In this document: piece by piece, positions 1 to 8,447 of the stretch
Layout: each line of letters opens with the position of its first letter
Numbering within the stretch: the stretch's first letter is position 1
Assembly: GCF_005146945.1 (NCBI RefSeq)
Contig: NZ_SWMS01000014.1
Location: forward strand, 118,665-182,664
DNA: 64,000 nucleotides
Source of the DNA: Prauserella endophytica
GTDB taxonomy: Bacteria > Actinomycetota > Actinomycetes > Mycobacteriales > Pseudonocardiaceae
Reading direction: 5' to 3'
Program-made: the position numbers and the translations under genes
The notes under the pieces: model-generated
Told to the model about the DNA's origin: nothing
The model's database searches: none
What the model saw: the letters and a program-made list of their open reading frames with translations, nothing else

Positions 1-99
1 TGGTTCTCGTCGACGTCGTGCTCCGGTGCGTGTCGTGCCACGTCCGCCATTCTCAGCCGACGGGGCCCTCGGCGCCGTCGCCCGAGGCTGTCTGCTTGA

Positions 100-364
100 T
101 CACACCCCGAGTGCGACCTCGCCCATCAGGTAGCAGACGTGCCCGCCGCGCATGCGCTGGAAGCGGGCCACGATGTCGGTGTGGGTGCAGGAGAAGGCGT
201 GGCCGATGTGCAGTGAGCCGCTCACCGTGGGTGGCGGGGTGCCGATCGAGAAGACCCCGGCCCGCGTGCCGGGCGGGGTGAAGCGGTAGGCGCCCAGCGG
301 CCCACCGCACGTCGAGACCGTCGAGCGACGGCCGGTCCGGGACGTCCGGGGTGACCTCGGCCAC
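100..364 (-). pseudogene. Relic of a second valyl-tRNA synthetase (N-terminal fragment)
   Basis: Two reading frames together encode the N-terminus of the ValS type whose signature is TPPPTVSGSLHIGH. Codons from 364 down to about 299 read like a normal start (MAEVTPDVPDRPSLDGL). The frame then changes, and from about 306 it continues as LGAYRF, FSIGTPPPTVSGSLHIGHAF and DIVARFQRMRG, stopping at 100. About ten bases that should encode the VWE-like stretch between the two parts seem to be lost. After LMG, where intact enzymes read WDDNGLPTE, the rest of the gene is gone. The class I HIGH motif survives. It lies divergent to the intact valS at 433, which is of a different subfamily, so this looks like a discarded duplicate function. 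No product is expected. Confidence 0.85.
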
Positions 365-418
365 GCGGCCATCATGGGCGGGCCCGGGCGTCGGTGACGA
401 GCGGAAAACGGCGGTTCG

Positions 419-424
419 TAGACT
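419..424 (+). promoter_or_regulatory. Candidate -10 element of valS (TAGACT)
   Basis: TAGACT matches the actinobacterial TAnnnT -10 pattern and lies 8 bases before the GTG at 433, predicting a transcript with almost no leader. No convincing -35 was seen. Confidence 0.45.
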
Positions 425-432
425 GACTGGTT

Positions 433-3063
433 GTGACGGAGAAGACGCCCCAGCAGCAGACCGACCTGCCCAACGCCTGGAACCCGGCCGACGAAGAGGC
501 CGCCCTGTACCAGCGCTGGGTAGACGCGGGCTACTTCACCGCCGACGCGTCGTCGGACAAGCCGCCGTTCACGATCGTGCTACCCCCGCCGAACGTCACC
601 GGCAGCCTGCACATGGGCCACGCGCTGAACCACACCGTGATGGACGCGCTCACGCGCCGTCGCCGGATGCAGGGCTACGAGGTGCTGTGGCTGCCCGGCA
701 TGGACCACGCGGGCATCGCCACCCAGAACGTCGTCGAGCGGCAGCTCGCCAACGAGGGCGTCTCCCGGCACGACCTCGGCCGGGAGCGTTTCGTCGAGCG
801 CGTCTGGGAGTGGAAGGCCGAGTACGGCGGCAAGATCCTCGACCAGATGCGCAGGCTCGGCGACGGTGTCGACTGGTCGCGCGAGCGGTTCACGATGGAC
901 GAGACGCTCTCGCGCGCCGTCCAGACGATGTTCAAGAAGCTCTACGACGACGGCCTGATCTACCGCGCCGAGCGCATCATCAACTGGTGCCCGCGTTGCC
1001 ACACGGCGCTGTCGGACATCGAGGTCGACCACTCCGACGACGACGGCGAGCTCGTCTCGATCCGCTACGGCGACGCAGACGCCGCGATCGTGGTGGCCAC
1101 CACGCGTGCGGAGACGATGCTCGGCGACACGGCCGTCGCGGTGCACCCCGACGACGAGCGCTACGCGCACCTGGTGGGCACCGAGGTGGAGCTGCCGCTC
1201 ACCGGCCGCCGGATCCCGATCGTGGCCGACAAGCACGTCGACCCCGAGTTCGGCACCGGCGCCGTGAAGGTGACGCCGGCGCACGACCCCAACGACTTCG
1301 AGATCGGCAGGCGCCACGACCTGCCGATGCTGTCCATCATGGATGAACGCGCGGTGATCACCGCGCACGGCCCGTTCGAGGGCATGGACCGGTTCGAGGC
1401 GCGCCCCGCCGTGGTCGCCGCGCTGCGTGAGCAGGGCCGGATCGTCGCGGAGAAGCGGCCGTACGTGCACGCCGTCGGGCACTGCTCCCGCTGCGACACG
1501 GTGGTGGAGCCGAGGCTGTCGCTGCAGTGGTGGGTCAAGGTCGAGCCGCTGGCCCGCGCCGCGGGCGACGCCGTGCGCGATGGCCGCACCAAGGTCCACC
1601 CCCCGGAGCTGGCCAAGCGCTACTTCGACTGGGTCGACAACATGCACGACTGGACGATCTCGCGCCAGCTGTGGTGGGGGCACCGGATTCCGGTCTGGTA
1701 CGGCCCCGACGGCGAGACCGTGTGCGTCGGCCCCGACGAGCAGCCGCCGTCGGGCGAGGGCTGGCACCAGGACCCCGACGTGCTGGACACGTGGTTCTCG
1801 TCCGGCCTGTGGCCGTTCTCGACGATGGGCTGGCCGGAGCAGTCCGCCGACCTGGCGAAGTTCTATCCGACCAGCGTCCTGTCGACCGGCTACGACATCC
1901 TCTTCTTCTGGGTCGCCAGGATGATGATGTTCGGCCTGTACGCGATGGACGAGGTCCAGCCCTTTGACCACATCTACCTGCACGGGCTCATCCGCGACGC
2001 GAACGGCAAGAAGATGTCGAAGTCGCGCGGCAACGTGATCGACCCGCTCGACTGGATGGACCGCTTCGGTGCCGACGCCACGCGCTTCACGCTCGCGAGG
2101 GGCGCCAACCCGGGCGCCGACATGGCACTGGCGGAGGAGTGGGCCGCCGGTTCGCGCAACTTCTGCACGAAGCTGTGGAACGCAACGCGGTTCGCGATCA
2201 TGAACGGCGCCACCGTGGCCACCCCGCTGCCCGCCGCCGAGGACCTCACCGAGGCCGACCGCTGGATCCTCGGCAGGCTCGCCGCCGTGGTGTCCGAAGT
2301 GGACGAGCTGCTGGAGGACTTCCAGTTCGCCAAGGCCACCAACGCGCTCTACCACTTCACGTGGGACGAGCTGTGCGACTGGTACCTGGAGCTGGCGAAG
2401 GTCCAGTTCTCCGGCGACAAGGCCGAGGGCACGCGTGCGGTGCTCGGGCACGCGCTGGACACCGTGCTGCGGCTGCTGCACCCGTTCATCCCGTTCATCA
2501 CGGAACGCCTGTGGACCACGCTCACCGGCGGCGAGGGAGAGTCGCTCGTCGTCGCGCAGTGGCCGAGCGCGGACGCGCTGCCCGTCGCCGACGCCACGGC
2601 CGACGCACGCATCACCGACGTGCAGAAGCTCGTGACCGAGATCCGCCGGTTCCGCTCCGACCAGGGCCTCAAGCCGGGGCAGCGCGTCACCACCCGGCTC
2701 TCGGGCCCCGGTTTCGCCGCGCTGGCCGGGCACGAGGAGGCGATCCGCTCGCTGGCCCGCCTCGGTGCCCCGGGGGACGACTTCGCGGCGACGGCGTCGT
2801 TGGAGGTCTCACTCGCGAGCGGCGCGGCGACTGTCGAGGTGGACACCTCGGGCACGATCGACGTCGCCGCCGAGCGCAAGCGCCTGGAGAAGGACCTCGC
2901 CGTGGCGGAGAAGGAGCTCAGGCAGACCGAGGGCAAGCTCGGCAACCAGGCGTTCCTCGACAAGGCTCCCGCCGAGGTCGTGGACAAGATCCGCGTGCGC
3001 CGCGACACGGCGGCCGCCGACATCGAGCGCATCACGGCTCGCCTGGAGGCCCTGCCGTCCTGA
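433..3063 (+). CDS. valS: Valyl-tRNA synthetase
   Basis: Cytoplasmic class I aminoacyl-tRNA synthetase that charges tRNA-Val and edits mischarged threonine. The 876 residues match the usual family size. HMGH (HIGH motif) is at residues 60-63 and KMSKS at 527-531. The CP1 editing insert lies between them, and the C-terminal tRNA-binding coiled coil is at about 810-876 ([20 protein letters not shown]). The GTG start is chosen because family similarity begins right after it and a -10-like box lies just upstream. The 7-8 bp inverted repeat after the stop may end transcription. The divergent pseudogene upstream is a relic of another ValS type. Confidence 0.97.
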   Translation: MTEKTPQQQTDLPNAWNPADEEAALYQRWVDAGYFTADASSDKPPFTIVLPPPNVTGSLHMGHALNHTVMDALTRRRRMQGYEVLWLPGMDHAGIATQNVVERQLANEGVSRHDLGRERFVERVWEWKAEYGGKILDQMRRLGDGVDWSRERFTMDETLSRAVQTMFKKLYDDGLIYRAERIINWCPRCHTALSDIEVDHSDDDGELVSIRYGDADAAIVVATTRAETMLGDTAVAVHPDDERYAHLVGTEVELPLTGRRIPIVADKHVDPEFGTGAVKVTPAHDPNDFEIGRRHDLPMLSIMDERAVITAHGPFEGMDRFEARPAVVAALREQGRIVAEKRPYVHAVGHCSRCDTVVEPRLSLQWWVKVEPLARAAGDAVRDGRTKVHPPELAKRYFDWVDNMHDWTISRQLWWGHRIPVWYGPDGETVCVGPDEQPPSGEGWHQDPDVLDTWFSSGLWPFSTMGWPEQSADLAKFYPTSVLSTGYDILFFWVARMMMFGLYAMDEVQPFDHIYLHGLIRDANGKKMSKSRGNVIDPLDWMDRFGADATRFTLARGANPGADMALAEEWAAGSRNFCTKLWNATRFAIMNGATVATPLPAAEDLTEADRWILGRLAAVVSEVDELLEDFQFAKATNALYHFTWDELCDWYLELAKVQFSGDKAEGTRAVLGHALDTVLRLLHPFIPFITERLWTTLTGGEGESLVVAQWPSADALPVADATADARITDVQKLVTEIRRFRSDQGLKPGQRVTTRLSGPGFAALAGHEEAIRSLARLGAPGDDFAATASLEVSLASGAATVEVDTSGTIDVAAERKRLEKDLAVAEKELRQTEGKLGNQAFLDKAPAEVVDKIRVRRDTAAADIERITARLEALPS

Positions 3064-3080
3064 TTTGCCGATTCGGCAAA
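3064..3080 (+). terminator. Short inverted repeat after valS
   Basis: TTTGCCGATTCGGCAAA begins at the base after the valS stop and is a near-perfect palindrome. It has no T tract, so it may be a weak terminator or a protein-binding dyad for the downstream gene. Confidence 0.35.
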
Positions 3081-3136
3081 GTGGTTTGCGTTCCGGCTCT
3101 GTTCGGGTGCATGGTCGTCTCGGAGGTGGTTTCGGG

Positions 3137-3748
3137 ATGACCGGCACAGGCGAGGAGTTCGACAGGGCGTTCTGGGAGGAGCGCTACCACGGCCACGGTG
3201 GGCACGGCGGCGGTCGGCCCAACCCGCAGCTGGTGGCCGAGGTCGCCGAGCTGCCGCCTGGCACGGCGCTGGACGCGGGCTGTGGCGCGGGAGCCGACGC
3301 GATCTGGTTGGCCGCGCGCGGCTGGCGGGTCACGGCGGTGGACATCGCCGAGGCCGCGCTGGACCGCGCGCGCCGGCACGCCGCCGACGCGGCTGAGGAG
3401 GTCGCGGGGCGGATCGAGTGGGTGCGCGCCGATCTGACGGAGTGGGCTCCTCCGGAGCGGTTCGACCTCGTCACGACGCATTACGTGCACGCGGCCGGGT
3501 CACAGGACGAGCTGGTCCGCACGCTGGCGGGCCTGGTGGCTCCCGGCGGCACGCTGCTCGTGGTCGGGCACCACCACGGCGATCCGAGCATCGCCTCGAC
3601 GCATTTCACCGCCGATGAGGTCGCGGCCGTGCTCGACCCGGACGTCTGGACCGTCGCCGTCGCCGAATCGAGAACCCGCCCGGCCCCAGCAGGCCACGGG
3701 GGCACCATGCACGACACGGTCCTCCGCGGCCACCGCCGCCCCGTGTGA
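3137..3748 (+). CDS. Class I SAM-dependent methyltransferase
   Basis: A 203-residue cytosolic methyltransferase of unknown substrate. The SAM-binding motif I reads ALDAGCGAGADA (about residues 44-55), followed by an acidic end of strand 2 (TAVDIAE), a motif with ADLTEW and a final APGGTLLVVGH strand. The start at ATG 3137 is preceded by GGAGGTGG at 3122-3129, and the residues before it do not resemble the family. It is co-directional with valS but separated by 73 bases. It ends convergently against the lipase gene, with the palindrome at 3753-3801 between them. The closest recognisable family is the SmtA/Tam-like group often annotated only as methyltransferase domain protein. Confidence 0.85.
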   Translation: MTGTGEEFDRAFWEERYHGHGGHGGGRPNPQLVAEVAELPPGTALDAGCGAGADAIWLAARGWRVTAVDIAEAALDRARRHAADAAEEVAGRIEWVRADLTEWAPPERFDLVTTHYVHAAGSQDELVRTLAGLVAPGGTLLVVGHHHGDPSIASTHFTADEVAAVLDPDVWTVAVAESRTRPAPAGHGGTMHDTVLRGHRRPV

Positions 3749-3752
3749 CGCT

Positions 3753-3801
3753 CCCCAAGGCCACCTTTGTTGCGCTCAACGCAACAAAGGTGGCCTTGGG
3801 G
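3753..3801. terminator. Large palindrome between convergent genes (type A repeat, copy 1)
   Basis: Perfect 22-bp arms (3753-3774 and 3780-3801) flank a 5-base loop CTCAA. The arm contains AAGGCCACCTTTGTTGCG. It lies 4 bases after the methyltransferase stop and 5 bases before the lipase stop, so it can end transcription from both sides. A near-identical copy lies at 21146-21198, and related type B copies lie at 14816-14921 and 22887-22943. Confidence 0.8.
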
Positions 3802-3806
3802 GCAGT

Positions 3807-4688
3807 TCAGGCGGCGTGCTGGAGGGCGCCGATGATCTCCTTGGCTACACCCGCCATGCCCGAGCGGCGTGGGTGGTACGAGGCGGCGGCGAGCACGTCG
3901 GTGTCCTTGCCCTGTATCCACGCGTCGGCTCCGGCGCACGCGTCGTGCCCGAGCGAGGCCGGGTACATGTCGACAAAGGTCGAGCGGCCGTCCTCGGCGA
4001 CCGCCTTCGCGAGTGCTGCGTTGAGGGTCTCCTCGATGTCGTTCAGCCACACGTAGTCGCCGTCGGCGAACGGCAGCACGTCCGGGCAGGTCCCGCTCGG
4101 CGGCGCGATGCGTGGGTAGCCGATCACCAGGACCGTCGCCCGCGGCGAGCGCTCGTGGATGCCGGCCAGCACCTCGGACACCCGCTCGCCCGTGTCCGCG
4201 ATCGCGGCCTTCAGCGTGTCGACGCCGTCCACGGTGAAGTGCTCCTGGCACGGCGCACCGGCCGGATCGGACGCGCGCAGGGTCGGGCAGACGCCCACGA
4301 CGTTGCCGAACACGCCGTGGTCGTTGCCGCCGATGCCCAGCGTCACGAGGTCGGTCTCGGGCCGCAGCGCGTCGAACTGTGGTGCGTTGACCCCGAGTGT
4401 GACCTCCTGTGGCTGCGTCATGTGCGTCGTGTCCGCGCCGCCGCAGCTCACGTCGGTGAACCGCTTGACGCCGAGCTGCCTGGCGACCATCGACGGGTAG
4501 TTGTTGGTCGAGCGCGCGCACCCGATCGGATCGAGCCGCTGCAGCGGGATCAGCGGCCCCGAGGTGTAGGAGTCGCCGAGTGCGACGTAGCGCTTGATCT
4601 GCTGTTTCGCCGTCGCCGCGCCCGAGCCGGCGAGCACCAGCGCGAGTACCGACGCGAGCAGGATGGCCAGCCGCCGCCTGCCGTGCAT
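3807..4688 (-). CDS. Secreted SGNH/GDSL-family lipase or esterase
   Basis: 293 residues with an N-terminal signal peptide (RRRLAILLASVLALVLAGSG) predicting export. Block I with the catalytic serine is GDSYTSG, block III is GGNDHG, and the late histidine is in SYHPRRSGM. The spaced cysteines (CARS, SCGG, VCPT, PCQE, GTCP, DACAG) fit the disulphide-bonded Streptomyces-type extracellular lipases. The usual Asp two residues before the His is replaced (SYH), so the catalytic acid may come from elsewhere. It hydrolyses carboxylic esters by family membership; the natural substrate is not predictable. It ends at the bidirectional palindrome. Confidence 0.85.
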   Translation of the reverse strand: MHGRRRLAILLASVLALVLAGSGAATAKQQIKRYVALGDSYTSGPLIPLQRLDPIGCARSTNNYPSMVARQLGVKRFTDVSCGGADTTHMTQPQEVTLGVNAPQFDALRPETDLVTLGIGGNDHGVFGNVVGVCPTLRASDPAGAPCQEHFTVDGVDTLKAAIADTGERVSEVLAGIHERSPRATVLVIGYPRIAPPSGTCPDVLPFADGDYVWLNDIEETLNAALAKAVAEDGRSTFVDMYPASLGHDACAGADAWIQGKDTDVLAAASYHPRRSGMAGVAKEIIGALQHAA

Positions 4689-4831
4689 GTGAGCCCCCGT
4701 TCCCCGCGGTGTTCCCCTTCAATTCCTAGCCGTGAGCGGGGCCTTCTGGGTAGTTCCGAACGGGTGCTTCGCCCGATTCGGCCACGGCACCGTTCAGCCC
4801 AGTGTGAACGTCATTTTGCCGTACTAGTCCA

Positions 4832-4868
4832 AACTTCTGCTTGATTCGGGCAAAAGTTCCGCTACGGT
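4832..4868 (+). promoter_or_regulatory. Leaderless promoter with overlapping dyad, sugar operon
   Basis: TTGATT (4841-4846) and TACGGT (4863-4868) are 16 bases apart, and the ATG at 4875 is 7 bases after the -10, where transcription should start. An imperfect dyad, AACTTCTGC (4832-4840) with GCAAAAGTT (4850-4858), covers the -35 and spacer and would suit a repressor. No local repressor gene was found. Confidence 0.5.
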
Positions 4869-4874
4869 GGGCGC

Positions 4875-6389
4875 ATGGTTGTGACCGGCCTCACCGATGA
4901 GGCGCCCTTGGTGCGCATGCGCGGCATCGGCAAGCAGTTCCTCGGCAACGCGGTGTTGCGCGATGTCGACCTCGACCTGCGCCCCGGCGAGGTGCACGCG
5001 CTCGTCGGCGAGAACGGCGCGGGCAAGTCGACCCTGATGAAGATCCTCGCCGGAGTGCACCGGCCCGATGCAGGTTCGGTCGAGTTGGGCGGGTCGGAGG
5101 TCGCCTTCGGGTCACCGCGGGAGGCGCAGGCGGCGGGGATCTCGATCGTCCACCAGGAGTTCAACCTGCTCGGCGACCGCACGGTCGCGGAGAACGTCTA
5201 CCTCGGCCGCGAACCCGTTCGGCGTGGTCAGGTCGACCGCAGGCGCATGGAGGCCGACACCGCCGAGCTCCTGGACGGGCTGGGGGAGCGCGGCATCTCG
5301 CCCCGCACGCCCGTCCGGAGGCTCGCGGTGGCGCAGCGCCAGGTGGTGGAGATCGTCAAGGCGCTGTCGACGGACGCTCGCGTGCTCGCGATGGACGAGC
5401 CCACCGCCGCGCTCGCCGACCACGAGGTCGAGCTGCTCTACGGTCTCGTGAAACGCCTGCGGGAGAGGGGAATCGCGATCCTCTACGTCTCGCACCGGCT
5501 GCGCGAGGTGTTCGACCTCAGCCAGCGCATCACGGTGCTCAAGGACGGCGAGCTGGTCACCTCGAAGGCCACGGCGGAGCTCACGCCCGACCAGTTGGTG
5601 CGGCACATGGTGGGCCGTCCGCTCGACGCGCTCTTTCCCGACCGGGCCGCCGAGCCGGAGACCGGCGCTGTCCGGCTCGCCGTGCGCGGCGGCGGCAACG
5701 CGCGCCTCGCCGGCATCGACCTGGAGTTGCGAGCGGGCGAGATCGTCGGGCTCGCCGGGCTGCAGGGCGCCGGGCGTTCCGCGGTGGCGCGCGCGATCTG
5801 CGGTGTGGACCCGTTCACCACGGGAACGCTGGAGCTGGATGGCAGGCCGGTGACCATCGGCTCGCCCCGCGCGGCGATCCGGCACGGCATCGCGTTCGTC
5901 ACCGAGGATCGCAAGGGCGATGGCCTGGCGCTGCGGCAGTCGGTGCGGGACAACGCACTGCTGGTGCGCAGGGCGGCGTTCGGCAGGGCCCGGGGGCTCG
6001 GCGCGCTCGACCTCGCCGCGCTGCTGCGCTCGGTGACGCTCGTGGCGCGCGGTCCCGACCAGGAGGTGCGCTACCTCTCCGGCGGCAACCAGCAGAAGGT
6101 GGTGCTCGCCAAGTGGCTCGCCGTCGAACCGCACGTGCTCGTGGTGGACGAGCCCACGCGCGGCATCGACGTCGGCGCCAAGAAGGCCGTGTACGACCTG
6201 CTGCGCGGTCTCGCGCGCGGCGGCGTGGCGATCCTGATGATCTCCTCGGAGCTGCCCGAGCTGATCGGCATGAGCGACCGCGTGCTCGTGATGCACGAGG
6301 GTCGCCTCGCCGGTGAGCTGCCCGCGGGCCCGAGCGAGGAGGCCGTGATGACCCTGGCCACCGGGCACGCAACGGTGGAGGCCGCATGA
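4875..6389 (+). CDS. Sugar ABC transporter ATP-binding protein (RbsA/XylG type)
   Basis: 504 residues with two fused ABC domains, as in ribose/xylose-class importers. The first half has the Walker A GENGAGKST and a diverged signature (RRLAVAQRQVVEIVKAL) before the Walker B LAMDEPTAAL. The second half has the Walker A-like GLQGAGRSA, the signature LSGGNQQK and Walker B VVDEPTRGID. It energises sugar import with the two permeases downstream. It is the first gene of the operon and overlaps a 25-codon micro-ORF through ATGA at 6386-6389. Substrate is unknown; the neighbouring isomerase and ThuA/dehydrogenase fusion point to a sugar or polyol. Confidence 0.93.
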   Translation: MVVTGLTDEAPLVRMRGIGKQFLGNAVLRDVDLDLRPGEVHALVGENGAGKSTLMKILAGVHRPDAGSVELGGSEVAFGSPREAQAAGISIVHQEFNLLGDRTVAENVYLGREPVRRGQVDRRRMEADTAELLDGLGERGISPRTPVRRLAVAQRQVVEIVKALSTDARVLAMDEPTAALADHEVELLYGLVKRLRERGIAILYVSHRLREVFDLSQRITVLKDGELVTSKATAELTPDQLVRHMVGRPLDALFPDRAAEPETGAVRLAVRGGGNARLAGIDLELRAGEIVGLAGLQGAGRSAVARAICGVDPFTTGTLELDGRPVTIGSPRAAIRHGIAFVTEDRKGDGLALRQSVRDNALLVRRAAFGRARGLGALDLAALLRSVTLVARGPDQEVRYLSGGNQQKVVLAKWLAVEPHVLVVDEPTRGIDVGAKKAVYDLLRGLARGGVAILMISSELPELIGMSDRVLVMHEGRLAGELPAGPSEEAVMTLATGHATVEAA

Positions 6390-6463
6390 GCCAGGATTGG
6401 CGGGGCGCGCTCGTGCAGGCCGACCGGGTGCGGGTGTCCCGCAGGGCACTGGAGGCCGCATGA
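6386..6463 (+). CDS. 25-residue coupled micro-ORF of unknown function
   Basis: ATG at 6386 overlaps the stop of the ATPase gene as ATGA, and its own TGA overlaps the ATG of the first permease, again as ATGA. The peptide reads MSQDWRGALVQADR and ends RRALEAA. Both junctions carry the same TGGAGGCCGCATGA (6376-6389 and 6450-6463), and the ATPase also ends VEAA, so this may be a remnant of a tail duplication or of a lost extension. It may keep translation coupled across the gap. Expression is unproven. Confidence 0.35.
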   Translation: MSQDWRGALVQADRVRVSRRALEAA

Positions 6464-7455
6464 TGGCGGCCGCTCCCGCCGTGGCCACGCGTCCGGCGCA
6501 ACGCCTTTCGCGCGTCCTGCAACCCACCGTCGTCGTCTACCTCGCTCTGGTGCTGCTGCTCATCGCGGGCAGCATCCTCGTCGGGGTGCGGGGTGGGGTC
6601 CTGCTCGACCAGGGCGGGATCCTCAACATCCTCACGCGCAGCACCGCACTGGGGCTGGTCGCGATCGGACAGACGATGGTGATCCTCACCGGCAAGCTGG
6701 ATCTGTCGGTGGCGTACCTGATCGGCCTTTGTTCGCTGATCGGCGCCGAAACGATGGCGGGCGATCCGGGGATGATCGTGCCCGCCGTGCTGCTGACCCT
6801 CGCGTGCGCTGCCGGGGTGGGGCTCGTCAACGGGCTGGTGATCACCAAGCTCAAGGTGAACGCGTTCATCGCCACGCTTGGCACCGCGCTCGTCATCCGC
6901 GGTTACCTGGAAAGCGCTTACTCCGGTCCGGCGGGCGAGGTGCCTCGCGCCTTCCAGCACCTCGGTTACGCGCGGATCGGGCCGATCCCGGTGTCGGCAC
7001 TGCTGATGGTCGCGCTCGCCGCCCTCGCGTGGTGGTATCTCATGCGTACCAAGGGCGGATACCACGTCTACGCCGTGGGCGGGGACGAGGAGGTCGCGCG
7101 GTTCTCCGGCATCCGCACCGACCGGACGATCATCAAGGTCCATGTGCTGTGCGCCGTCGCGGCGGGCCTGGCGGGGCTCTTCCTCGCCAGCAGGCTCGGC
7201 TCCGGGGCGCCGTGGGTGGGCGTGGACGCGGGCTACGACCTCGAGTCGATCGCCGCCGTGGTGCTGGGTGGCACGCTGCTCGCGGGCGGCCGCGGCGGTG
7301 TCGCGGGCACGATCGGCGGCGTTCTGATCCTGGCCACGCTCGACACGATCTTCGACGACCTCGGCGTCACGCCGTTCTTCAAGGACGTCGTCCGCGGCGC
7401 CGTGCTGATCATCGCGGTGGCCCTCTACGCGCGGAGGCGGGGTGTGCTGCGATGA
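6460..7455 (+). CDS. Sugar ABC transporter permease 1 (RbsC family)
   Basis: 331-residue inner-membrane protein with about eight to ten hydrophobic segments. It has the family hallmark near the first loops (GQTMVILTGKLDLSVAYLIG) and the late EAA-like stretch SIAAVVLGGTLLAGGRGG. The start at 6460 (MMAAAPAVATR) follows GGAGG at 6451-6455; the upstream in-frame residues are poor. Its last codons overlap the next permease by ATGA at 7452-7455. It forms the heteromeric channel with permease 2. Confidence 0.92.
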   Translation: MMAAAPAVATRPAQRLSRVLQPTVVVYLALVLLLIAGSILVGVRGGVLLDQGGILNILTRSTALGLVAIGQTMVILTGKLDLSVAYLIGLCSLIGAETMAGDPGMIVPAVLLTLACAAGVGLVNGLVITKLKVNAFIATLGTALVIRGYLESAYSGPAGEVPRAFQHLGYARIGPIPVSALLMVALAALAWWYLMRTKGGYHVYAVGGDEEVARFSGIRTDRTIIKVHVLCAVAAGLAGLFLASRLGSGAPWVGVDAGYDLESIAAVVLGGTLLAGGRGGVAGTIGGVLILATLDTIFDDLGVTPFFKDVVRGAVLIIAVALYARRRGVLR

Positions 7456-8447
7456 CAGAGACACTGCCCACGAGCCGGAAGTCCCGGCGCGTCCGGCTCG
7501 CCGACGGCACCGGCCCCGTGCTCGCGGTGCTTGCCGTGCTGCTCGTCGCGCTCGCGTTCGCAGGCCCCGCCTACAGCGAGCCCGCCGGCTACCTCGCTCT
7601 GCTCAAGCGAGCCGCACCGCTGATGATCCTCGCGATCGGGCAGTACTTCGTGATCGTCAGCGGTGGCTTCGACCTTTCGGTCGGTTCGCTGGTCACCGCC
7701 GAGGTGGTGATCGCGGCGCGGCTGATCGACGGCGACGAGGGCGCGACGGTGTGGGTGATCCCGCTGCTGCTCGTCACCGGTGCGCTCGTCGGCCTGGTCA
7801 ACGGGCTGATCACCACGCGGCTGCTCGTGCCCTCGTTCATCGTGACGCTGGGGATGCTGCTCGTGCTCGACGGCGCGGTGTTCCTGTGGACCGGCGGCTC
7901 GCCGCGCGGCGCGCTGTCGGAGGCCTTCCGCGTGGTGGGCCGCGAAGGGTTCGAGGTGCCCCTGCTCGGAGCCGTCCCGTGGTCGGTGCTGCTGCTCGCC
8001 GCACTCGTGGTGGCGGCGGTGCTGTTCATGCGGGGCGGCACCGGACGCATGCTCGTCGCGATCGGGGACAACGAGACCTCGGTGCGGCTCGGCGGTGGCC
8101 GGGTGGAGCGGCTGCGCACGCTCGCCTTCGTGCTCTCCGGCGTCTCCGCCGCGATCGCCGCGATCCTGCTCGGCGGGTTCGCCGGGGTCTCGGCACAGGT
8201 CGGCGACGGCCTTGAGTTCCGCGTCATCACCGCCGTGGTGCTCGGCGGTGTGGTGCTCGGCGGAGGGCGCGGCTCCGTGGTCGCGGCCATGGCTGGCGCG
8301 CTCACCCTCGAAGCACTGTTCTCCCTGCTCAACCTGCTCGGCGTCGCGGGCGGCCTCGAATCGGCCGTGCAAGGCGTGATCATCATCGCCGCCGTGGCCT
8401 ACGCCTCGGTCGGCCGGATTCCTTTCCGGACAAGGAGGTCCACATGA
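7452..8447 (+). CDS. Sugar ABC transporter permease 2 (RbsC family)
   Basis: 331 residues with the same architecture as permease 1: IGQYFVIVSGGFDLSVGSLV early, and VITAVVLGGVVLGGGRGS late. ATG 7452 overlaps the previous stop. It ends in ATGA overlap with the lipoprotein gene at 8444. Two non-identical permeases of this family in one operon imply a heterodimeric translocation channel. Confidence 0.92.
   Translation: MTETLPTSRKSRRVRLADGTGPVLAVLAVLLVALAFAGPAYSEPAGYLALLKRAAPLMILAIGQYFVIVSGGFDLSVGSLVTAEVVIAARLIDGDEGATVWVIPLLLVTGALVGLVNGLITTRLLVPSFIVTLGMLLVLDGAVFLWTGGSPRGALSEAFRVVGREGFEVPLLGAVPWSVLLLAALVVAAVLFMRGGTGRMLVAIGDNETSVRLGGGRVERLRTLAFVLSGVSAAIAAILLGGFAGVSAQVGDGLEFRVITAVVLGGVVLGGGRGSVVAAMAGALTLEALFSLLNLLGVAGGLESAVQGVIIIAAVAYASVGRIPFRTRRST

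Noticed and set aside
1..50. Possible gene start on the minus strand (MADVARHAPEHDVDEN) running off the left edge
   Set aside because: Only 16 codons are visible and no convincing ribosome site precedes it, so it cannot be judged.
580..2733. 717-codon open frame antisense to valS
   Set aside because: His/Arg/Gly-rich composition of a GC-rich shadow frame; valS on the other strand is certain.
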